This document shows, one piece after another, positions 56,018 to 64,000 of a stretch of 64,000 nucleotides of DNA. The position numbers and the translations under genes are program-made. The notes under the pieces were generated by a model. That model made no database searches. It was not told the DNA's origin and saw nothing but the letters and a program-made list of their open reading frames with translations. The stretch spans positions 4,487,501-4,551,500 of the forward strand of contig JAIUCV010000076.1 of NCBI GenBank assembly GCA_026724425.1, read 5' to 3'. This stretch comes from Erythrophleum ivorense (Eukaryota; Streptophyta; Magnoliopsida; Fabales; Fabaceae). Every line of letters begins with the position of its first letter. The stretch's first letter is position 1.

Positions 56018-56846
56018 GATGCGATCTCCCCAAGATCTCACGCTCGTATTCGGATTGATAGAAGATAGGACCCGTTTCCAACGGTGAAGGCTGGGAACGC
56101 GGAGATGAAGTTGAACGGCTCCGTCTCGTAATATGAACGGCACGAGATTAACCACGGATCAAAGGTTAAATCCACCTAAGATCGATCTTTGCTCGTGGGC
56201 TAAATCCACCTAAGAGCAGTGCTGGGTTTTCGTTGGCTAAATCCACCAAAGAAAACAAAGAGATTGATTGGCTAAATCCACCAAAGAATCGAAAAGTCTC
56301 AAAGGAACCAAGAGAAAATCTCTCAAAATATTTTATATAAAAAGAAAAGGTGATGATGTTTCAATTGACAAAGATGAGTATTTATAGAGAAAGAAAGGAG
56401 GAAGGAGAAATATCACACGATCTTTGAAGTCTTAAATTTTGAAATTAATAGCTAAAATTAAAAGAAAGGGATAAGAGGGATCCTTGAGCTTCTCATGTTT
56501 GATCCTTGTGTTATTTGGCATTCTCATGAAATTGGACCGTAGATATAAGCATAAGTCATTGCCTCATTAAAACCTCTACTCGAAAAACCCAACGGGACAA
56601 AACCGAGCATAGGAAAAAGAGTACAACGACTTAGCTTGCGGCCAACCTCAAGTCGAATCCATGTATGATATTGAGGTGAGAGCACCATGCGTAAGTTGAC
56701 ATTCTTCCTTGATCCGCACGTCATCAAGCATCTTCCGAACAGCTCCAGCTATCTTCTTGGACTTAGACCGAGTGATAGGTCCTTCAGGAATGACCAATGC
56801 TGCTTCCGGAACCTCATCCAAAGCATGTGTGTCCATGATCACATCA
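56018..56846 (-). repeat. 5' LTR of the CRM-like element
   Basis: Partner of 50291-51120, near identical, followed by the duplication TAGTC. The leader between the primer site and gag (about 55591-55997) contains long T/C runs at 55829-55902. Confidence 0.95.
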
Positions 56847-56851
56847 TAGTC

Positions 56852-57861
56852 TTAGACCATCTCCATAGGTAGTATATTAAATTTGGTTTTTAGCAATTTT
56901 TTATTAATAATTTTCACACAAATCTATATTAACAACTTTGTGTGGGATGTTAATTTTTCTTTTCTCCATTGCTAGAATCTTAAATTTGGTTCTTAAAAAA
57001 AAACAAAAAGTTAAATTTTCCAAAACACTTAAATTAGTCACACTTTTAATCTCAAATCCATGAAACATTCACAATCCTAAACTATATAATTCCACTCTCC
57101 ACTTCCAAAAAAACATTCATCCACAAGTCACAAGAAGAGTCATAGCTCCACGTCCATAGCCATCGATCTCTATTCCAAATAAAAACACACTTAAACCTTT
57201 CTTCTGTTCATCATTGTTTTTGAGGTTTGTAACAGAAAAAAACAACCGCTAAGCTTAGGAGCAATCTGCAGTTTGGTTTTGACTCCATTGTCCTGACCTC
57301 ATTGTACAATTCTGCTTTCTTTTTGGCATCTATAGCTATCATCAACTCTAGCTTCCTCCTTTTCCCCTCCAGAAACCTCGCTGATTCTACTAGTTACAGC
57401 TGCTCGCAGAGCTTCCAGTGCAAGCATCTTCTCCAAAATAAACTTCCACCTGCATGCAACTCACACAATTCATCATCTATCTAAGCAACTTTCACAATCA
57501 AGCATATGATATTTGCTTTACCTTGTCGAGGTTATCTATTCTTCCAAATCGAAGCAACTTTTCCAGTGAAACATTCGTCAATTGTTGACACAATGATCCA
57601 CTGATATTCACTGTTTCCTTTACTCCTAAACCTTTATTGTCTTTCATCATCAACATTATCCAACTATCTAACATAAAAATTGTTTATCATATGAATCTGA
57701 GAAACCATTTCTAAGGAGATAGACCTATCTTTAGGGAATAGAGAATCCACACTCTCTTGGCTCTCATAAACATGCAAAGCAATCAATAAGATAAGAGAGA
57801 ATAGAGAAGAGAGATACTTATCTTTAGGGAATAGAGAATCCACACTCTCTTGGCTCTCATC
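56852..57861. other. Region between the two young elements, no supported gene
   Basis: It starts TTAGACCATCTCCATAGG, a possible small-element terminus, and is AT-rich to 57120. A minus-strand stretch at about 57290-57450 stays open for some 50 codons (LEALRAAVTSRISEVSGGEK) but matches nothing I recognise. A 42-bp segment (TATCTTTAGGGAATAGAG...) at 57726-57767 is repeated at 57819-57860. Confidence 0.4.
57726..57860. repeat. Direct repeat of 42 bp, 93 bp apart, at the insertion site of the next element
   Basis: Copies at 57726-57767 and 57819-57860 look identical, both ending CACTCTCTTGGCTCTCAT. The second copy ends one base before the LTR at 57862. A diverged inverted copy (AGAGCCAAGAGAGTGTGGATTC) is at about 63764-63786 on the other side of the retroelement. 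Confidence 0.85.
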
Positions 57862-58290
57862 TGATACGAGTATCTCCTTGAAAACACAAAACCAAGTAAA
57901 CGAGAAACTGTTGTATTTCCGATTGCCAAACGTAAATACAATCACAGAGAGTATTCACGGAGGTCTCTCTCTCCTCCTCACACCAAATTGACCAAATCAC
58001 TTGATGATGAATACAGACGCTAACGACCTCTTAAATACTAAAGGAAGATTCGCCAACAATCCCACGTGCACTGTTGGCAATCTTCTAGATACTGCTAACG
58101 GAAAGATTCCTTCCCATCTCTTCCCTTTATTCTGCTCCTCACACAAACCACCTCTCGTTAACTCCTTAGCCAAATATGAAGTGGGCCTCGTGCTCTTATT
58201 TACTCGCAAGGCCTGACTCAAGCCTTTTGCGCCTTCTCCCTTCTCGTGTAACGATACAGGATAGGGGGACGTGTATCCTCACCCGTAACA
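57862..58290 (-). repeat. 3' LTR of the Reina-like element
   Basis: 429 bp, near identical to 62964-63392. The last 24 codons of gag-pol and its stop (58218) lie inside it. Confidence 0.95.
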
Positions 58291-61200
58291 TTACCCCCGC
58301 CTTCGAAATTGACCTTGTCCTCAAGGTCGAAATCCGGAAACTTCCTCTGCATAGCTGACTTCCACTCCCACGAATTGTCATATGCTGGCAACCCCTTCCA
58401 CTGAATCAAAACCTCATCCTGACCGGAACTCGGGTTGGTGCGCACAGCCAACACCTTCTCGGGGACCGTTTCAAGTACCGCATCATTCGTAAGCTGAGGA
58501 GGCAGCGGTGAGGATTCCACTGCAGTGCCGACGACCCGTTTGAGCTGAGACACATGAAAAATCGGGTGTAATTTGGACTCTGCCGGCAGTTTCAGGCGAT
58601 AAGCCACCTTGCCGACCCTAGCTTCTACCTCGTACGGACCATAAAACCGAGCGGACAGCTTCTCGTTACTCCTCCTAGCTAAGGTTTGCTGCCGATACGG
58701 TCGCAGTTTCAGCCAGACCCTGTCACCCACCTCAAATACCACGTCCCGCCGATGATCATCCGCCTTTTGCTTCATCACCTGCTGAGCATGGCCAATGTGC
58801 TCCTTCAACAAGGCCAGCATCGCATCTCTTTCTACCAGTCGCTCCTCCAGGTCAGCGTTGGTCGTGGAACCGCTCTCAAAACGCAGCAACGGTGGGGGTT
58901 CTCTGCCATACACTGCCTTAAAGGGGGACATGTTAATGGTCGAGTGGAACGATGTGTTGTAACAGAACTCAGCCCACGATAAAAACTGCGCCCAAGCCTT
59001 GGGTTTGTCACTTGTGAAGCAACGTAAGTACGTCTCCAGCCCTCTGTTCGTCACCTCCGTCTGTCCATCGGTTTGTGGGTGGTACGCCGTGCTGAGACAT
59101 AGCGTAGTTCCAGCCAAACGAAAGAGTTCCCTCCAAAATTGGCTAGTGAACACCTTATCCCGATCTGAAATTATAGTGCGTGGAAACCCATGAAGTCGAA
59201 CCACCTCGCGGACAAACAGCATCGCTACATCAGTTGCTGTAAACGGGTGCTTCAACCCCAAAAAATGCGCATACTTCGAGAGTCTGTCAACCACCACCAT
59301 CACGACATTGAAACCTCCCGAACATGGTAAACCCTCGACAAAGTCCATGGACACATCTTCCCATATCTCCGCTGGTACAGGCAGTGGCTGAAGCAGCCCG
59401 CCCGGCGACAACGTAGAATACTTGTTGCGCTGGCAGGTCGTGCATTCAGCGACGTATCGCTTGATATCCGTCATCATACCTGTCCAGTAAAACCACTCTC
59501 CGATGCGTTTCTGAGTCTTGAGTACACCCCCATGTCCTCCCAGTTTCCCACTGTGCATCTCCTGCAGGATAGTCGTAATCAGTGCAGAGGTTTTCGGAAC
59601 CACCAACTTCCCGTGACGTAACAACCTCCCTTGCACCACCGAAAACTCTGGGTGACGGCCCGGGTCCTGCTGCACTTCCTCTTTCAGCTGGTGGAGTTGT
59701 GCGTCGTTGTCAACCTCACTGCAAATTTCCTCAAGCTGAATTGCCGATGGTATAGATAGGGCGAACAACTCGGGCACCACGTGTTTCCGAGACAAAGCAT
59801 CTGCGGCTTTGTTTTCCAGTCCAGGTTTATAGTGAATGTCGAAATCAAACCCCAAGATCTTTGTCAGCCATCTCTGAAACTCCATGTTTATCTCACGCTG
59901 CTCCAACAGGAATTTCAAACTCTTCTGGTCAGTCCTTACTACAAACCTGCGCCCCAACAAATAGTGTCGCCATTTCTGGATGGCGAATACGACCGCCATC
60001 AACTCCCTCTCGTACACCGATTTCACCCGTTGCCGTGCAGTGAGCGCTTGACTAAAGTACGCAATCGGACGCTGTCCTTGCATCAGCACGGCGCCCAATC
60101 CAGTACCCGACGCATCAGACTCAACCACAAAGACTTCATTGAAATCAGGTAATGCCAAAACAGGCACCGTTGTCATCGCCTGTTTGAGCTTTTGGAACGC
60201 CGTCGTAGCCTCCTCGGACCACTTGAATTGATTCTTTTGGAGTAATGCAGTTAATGGTCTGGCCATCTCCCCATAACCCCGCACAAACTTGCGGTAATAC
60301 CCCGTAAGACCAAGAAAGCCCCTCAGCTCCTTAACATTCCTCGGATTGTCCCAATTAACCATCGCCTGGATCTTTCCTTCATCAGCCGCCACACCTTCAG
60401 CTGATATAACATGGCCCAAGTATTCAACCCTGTTACTCCCGAAGTGACATTTCTTTCTGTTCGCGTACAACTCCTGTACCTGCAGCGCCTCCAGAACGCT
60501 TCTCAAGTGACCCTGATGCTCCTGCTCGGACTTACTGTAAACGAGGATGTCGTCGAAGAACACCAGAACAAACTGCCGCAGAAATGGTCGGAACACATCA
60601 TTCATTAACGACTGAAAAGTGGTCGGGGCGTTGGATAGCCCAAACGGCATCACTAAAAACTCGTAGTGGCCGTCATGTGTCCGGAAAGCCGTCTTCGGTA
60701 CGTCTTCCGCCTTGACTAGAATCTGGTGGTAACCTGATCGGAGGTCCAGCTTGGAGAAAACCCGAGCTCCCTGGAGCTCATCAAGCAGCTGGTCGATCAT
60801 TGGGATCGGGTAGCTGTCGGGAACAGTGACTTTGTTCAGCGCTCGATAGTCGACACAGAAACGCCAGCTCCCGTCCTTCTTCTTCACCAATAGGACAGGG
60901 CTCGAAAATGGGCTACTGCTCTCTTGGATAATTCCCGCGGCCAACATGGTCGCCACCTGTTTCTCTATCTCAGCTTTCTGAGCCTGGGGGTACCGGAACG
61001 GCCGTACACTCACGGGACTCGCTCCTGACTTAAGCTCGATGCTGTGCTCTTTCCCTCGGGACGGAGGCAGCCCCTTCGGTTCCTCAAACACCCCTGCGAA
61101 TTCCTGTAATAGGGCCGCATAGGCCTCAGGTACTGGCGGCGCTTCCCCTCCCATCGCCTGTAGCCCACAGTACTCCACGATCATCCCCTCACCCTGATCC

Positions 61201-62924
61201 TCTAACGCCTTCCACAACGCCTTTAGTGAGACGGCCGAGTTACACAAGCTGGGGTCTCCCTGGAGAGTCACCTTCTTCCCATCCACTAAAAAGCTCATCC
61301 TCTGTAATTTCCAGTTACACTGAGTGTCACCAAGCGTCTCCAACCATTGACATCCCAAAATGACATCAGCCGTTCCCAAAGATAGAGGCAGGAGACTCGT
61401 AATCACCCGACAACCCTGCATTTCCAACTTCACGTTCCTACATAGCCCTTTCCCTTTCACTGTTATTCCGGTCCCAGTGAGAACTCCATACCTGCCTGTA
61501 GTCTCCGGTACCAGGCCTAGCTTAGCCATCATCGTCTCGCTCACAAAGTTGTGCGAAGCCCCACTGTCAATTAGTACCACTACTGCCTCTCCTTCAATCG
61601 TCCCCACCAGTTTGATCGTGTGTGGCGACGAGATCCCAGCAATGGAGTTGAGGGATAGCTGCGCAAGCTCCGTCGTCTCCAACATCGGGTTCTCTTCCTC
61701 GTCGAACTCCAACAGCTCTTCCGACCCATCTTCTTGTACCACCAACACCTGAAGCTCCTTCTTCACGCATTGATGCGGGTAGACGAATTTTTCATCACAT
61801 TTGAAGCAAAGACCCTCCGCCTTCCATTTCGCGATTTCCGCCGGTGTTAGGCGACGGAAAGGAGGTTTCAAGCGATTATGCGGAGGCGTCTTACTTCCCT
61901 GTCCTTTAGACGCCGTCGTATGGCTTCCCAAATTGTTAATCGATTTGGGCTTATTCCCTCCCAGCCCATTACCATATTGAGGATTGGGTTTGGGGCTAGG
62001 AGCGACAAACCGGCCCGATGCGCTCCTCAACGTCTTCTCCGATCCTCCTCTCGGTGACCCTGAACGGAAATCCTCGGTTTCGTCCCACTCTTCTACTCGT
62101 TTAGCTGCGCTCATCATCTTCTCGAGTCCCCGCGGGTTCAGTATCTTCATTCCTGCCCGGATCCGAGGATTCAGCCCGATCCGGAACGCCATCTCCAACA
62201 CGTCCTCCGCCAGTGCAGGTGCGTTTGAGGCGATCGCGATGAACTCTTTGCAGTAATCCTTCACCGTTCCGTCCTGTCAGAGTGTCAACAACCTTTCGCC
62301 GGCGCTGGAATCGAAATCCTCCGTAAACTGCGCCAACACCCTCCGCTTGAGCTGTTCCCAACTCAGAAATGGGTTTCGTTCTCGCTCCCAACGATACCAC
62401 ATCAGAGCCTCATCGTCGAAACACATGCTAACTGCTCGGAGCTTTCCCTCCTCCGTGAAACTCCCCAACTCAAAATATTGCTCCACCCGTAATACCCAAC
62501 TCTCAGCGTTCACGCCGTCAAACACCGGAATCTCTAACTTTCTCGTCAAAGGTTCGTTCTGTTCCTTCACTGCGCGTCTTGGCTGGTCGGAGACGGGGTT
62601 CGCCTCCTCCAGCTTCGCGATGGCCGTCTCCGACGTGGTTTGTTGCGACGAAGTACCGATGACCTCGGTGATCGTTGCCGATCCTGGATCGTCATCTTCC
62701 CTCTGCTTCCCCTGGTTCGCAGCTTTGAACGATCCCATCATGGTCTCTTCCTCTTGTTGTTTACTCTTCGCTAGCTCGTTCAGTTGTTGTTCCATTCTCT
62801 CCAGGATGCTCAGCTTCCCCATCTGCTGGCGCATCTCCTCAAAATTCCTCTCCAGTGTCTCGATCCGACTCTCGTTCTTCTGCATACCCTCCACCGCCTT
62901 CGCCACGTCAGGTTTGGGTGCCAT
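58218..62924 (-). pseudogene. Gag-pol-chromodomain polyprotein of the Reina-like element (one nonsense codon)
   Basis: It starts MAPKPDVAKAVEGMQKNE at 62924 with a coiled-coil-prone N terminus, then the gag core (PVFDGVNAESWVLRVEQYF, SWEQLKRRVLAQF). At 62277-62279 a TGA interrupts ...ERLLTL and QDGTVKDY, where a CGA Arg codon would fit; the frame is otherwise continuous to 58218. Then a zinc-knuckle variant (CFKCDEKFVYPHQC), protease VLIDSGASHNFVS, reverse transcriptase LVFFDDILVYSKS (about 60545), RNase H (VVESDASGTGLGAVL), integrase (HSGKLGGHGGVLKT, C-x2-C, DVSMDFVEGLP, ISDRDKVF, HPQTDGQTEVTNRG) and a chromodomain (EVLIQWKGLPAYDNSWEW, about 58370-58430). The frame is also open upstream through the leader into the 5' LTR. 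Confidence 0.93.
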
Positions 62925-62948
62925 CTCTTCGTCCGTAATCGAAACCGT

Positions 62949-62960
62949 GCTCTGATACCA
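62949..62960 (-). promoter_or_regulatory. Primer-binding site, initiator tRNA-Met, Reina-like element
   Basis: The minus strand reads TGGTATCAGAGC three bases inside the LTR edge. Confidence 0.9.
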
Positions 62961-62963
62961 AGT

Positions 62964-63392
62964 TGATACGAGTATCTCCTTGAAAACACAAAACCAAGTA
63001 AACGAGAAACTGTTGTATTTCCGATTGCCAAACGTAAATACAATCACAGAGAGTATTCACGGAGGTCTCTCTCTCCTCCTCACACCAAATTGACCAAATC
63101 ACTTGATGATGAATACAGACGCTAACGACCTCTTAAATACTAAAGGAAGATTCGCCAACAATCCCACGTGCACTGTTGGCAATCTTCTAGATACTGCTAA
63201 CGGAAAGATTCCTTCCCATCTCTTCCCTTTATTCTGCTCCTCACACAAACCACCTCTCGTTAACTCCTTAGCCAAATATGAAGTGGGCCTCGTGCTCTTA
63301 TTTACTTGCAAGGCCTGACTCAAGCCTTTTGCGCCTTCTCCCTTCTCGTGTAACGATACAGGATAGGGGGACGTGTATCCTCACCCGTAACA
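62964..63392 (-). repeat. 5' LTR of the Reina-like element
   Basis: Starts TGATACGAG, ends CCCGTAACA, followed by TCATC. It matches 57862-58290 almost perfectly. Confidence 0.95.
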
Positions 63393-63397
63393 TCATC

Positions 63398-64000
63398 CTC
63401 CATAACGAGCTAAGCAGGTTCTAGTGACATGTAAGACAGAATACTGAGATAAAAACGAAGCAATATCACATCCGGTTTTAGGGACGAACTCAAAAACTCA
63501 ATTACAGAGTTAAATTGGTTTTTAGAGGAAGATTGAGGGAAAATATAACATGAATCGACTCGATTTGACTCACTAAACACCACAATCGGCTCGATTTGAC
63601 TCACTAAACAACATCACTTGATCGACGAGATTAAACCTTAGTGCCTTAACTTTCGAATCCACAAAATCGATTGAGAAGTTACCTCAGATAACTTGGATGA
63701 AAAGGCTTGATTGTGATAGGCTACGAATCCTTGTAGCTGTCTTGAGGAAGAAGAAGAGGTCTAAGAGAAGAGAGCCAAGAGAGTGTGGATTCTTCCATTC
63801 TTCACGGGAAGAAGGAGAAAACGAGAGAGAGAAGAGAGAAAAAAATGTTTTTTTTTTTTTTTTTTGGTAAAAAGGTGATAAATTTTCTGGGCCGACATGT
63901 GGCAGGTTTTAAATTAGGGGAAAAGATTCTTGCTAAGAGTTGGTTTTAAAAATTTAATTTCTTAAATCTTTAATTAAATAGGTAATATTGTTTAAAAACT
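63398..64000. other. Right flank, no supported gene
   Basis: It contains an A/G-rich stretch with AGAGCCAAGAGAGTGTGGATTC (the diverged inverted copy of the repeat at 57726-57860), a poly-T run at about 63848-63865 and AT-rich DNA to the window edge. No open frame has recognisable similarity. Confidence 0.4.

Larger units (their letters stand above)
50291..56846 (-). mobile_element. Young Ty3 chromovirus-type retrotransposon (CRM-like), complete
   Basis: A 6556-bp element with 830-bp and 829-bp LTRs (TGATGCGATC...GATCACATCA), 5-bp duplication TAGTC (50286-50290 and 56847-56851), initiator tRNA-Met primer site at 56001-56015 and a purine tract AGTGGAGGGGA beside the 3' LTR. The single gag-pol reading frame of about 1490 codons is broken in gag by a 1-base deletion. 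The LTRs differ at only a handful of positions, so insertion was recent. The clade call rests on gag and integrase tail resemblance and the absence of a canonical chromodomain. Confidence 0.93.
57862..63392 (-). mobile_element. Very young Ty3 chromovirus (Reina-like by size and chromodomain), complete
   Basis: A 5531-bp element with two 429-bp LTRs (TGATACGAG...CCCGTAACA), 5-bp duplication TCATC (57857-57861 and 63393-63397), initiator tRNA-Met primer site at 62949-62960 and a purine tract GGCGGGGGTAA next to the 3' LTR. The LTRs appear to differ at a single base (C at about 58205 against T at about 63307). One gag-pol frame of 1569 codons with a single internal stop fills the interior. Size, short LTRs and a C-terminal chromodomain suggest the Reina clade. 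Confidence 0.95.

Noticed and set aside
57290..57490. Small open stretch on the minus strand (LEALRAAVTSRISEVSGGEK)
   Set aside because: About 50 codons, with no recognised family and no clear start or splice sites. Noted only as part of the unassigned region.

Overview
The window is transposon-dominated plant DNA with no convincing intact host gene. The plant is probably a Brassicaceae species: it carries Athila-type elements with an ATHILA ORF1, an En/Spm-like CACTA family, a DUF1985-bearing Mutator-like element and an exon resembling an Arabidopsis RanBP2-type zinc-finger gene. The density and nesting of elements suggest pericentromeric or similar heterochromatin. The species cannot be fixed from the sequence alone.

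Layout. (1) 1-34517 is a three-level nest. An old minus-strand Athila-type element (1-1668 and 28507-~34517) was split by a second minus-strand Athila-type element (1669-28501) with a TCCTC target duplication. That element was then hit twice by one CACTA family: CACTA-A (3764-10481, TSD AGA) in its 3' untranslated part and CACTA-B (16559-27545, TSD AAG) inside its 5' LTR. CACTA-A and -B lie in opposite orientations. Both keep an apparently intact five-exon accessory transposase gene. B also carries an almost complete TNP2 transposase gene broken by one nonsense codon and a probable frameshift. A has lost most of TNP2. (2) ~34518-39860 is a graveyard: the 3' half of a Tekay/Del-like chromovirus with its 3' LTR, then decayed Copia sequence. 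(3) ~40500-48600 is a decayed Mutator-like element with a mudrA pseudogene, a GRF-zinc-finger gene and a convergent DUF1985 gene. A single captured or stranded RanBP2-zinc-finger exon follows at 49891-50005. (4) 50291-56846 (TSD TAGTC) and 57862-63392 (TSD TCATC) are two complete, very young Ty3 chromovirus-type elements on the minus strand, each disabled in gag by one visible lesion.

How the parts relate. The Athila-type elements have gag, protease and ORF1 but no reverse transcriptase or integrase, so they would depend on proteins supplied elsewhere. CACTA-A looks like a deletion derivative that a TNP2 source could mobilise. CACTA-B is close to being such a source but is broken as read. The CACTA ends and internal promoters share one short GCGACGGA-type repeat, consistent with one binding protein acting on both transposition and transcription.

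Most notable unexplained structure: each Athila-type element is peppered through LTR, leader and coding DNA with its own short palindrome sharing a TCGATCGA core. The outer element has CTCGATCGAG (at least 15 exact copies) and the inner has TGTCGATCGACA (7 exact copies). Degenerate relatives of the latter occur in the chromovirus LTR at 36878-37605.
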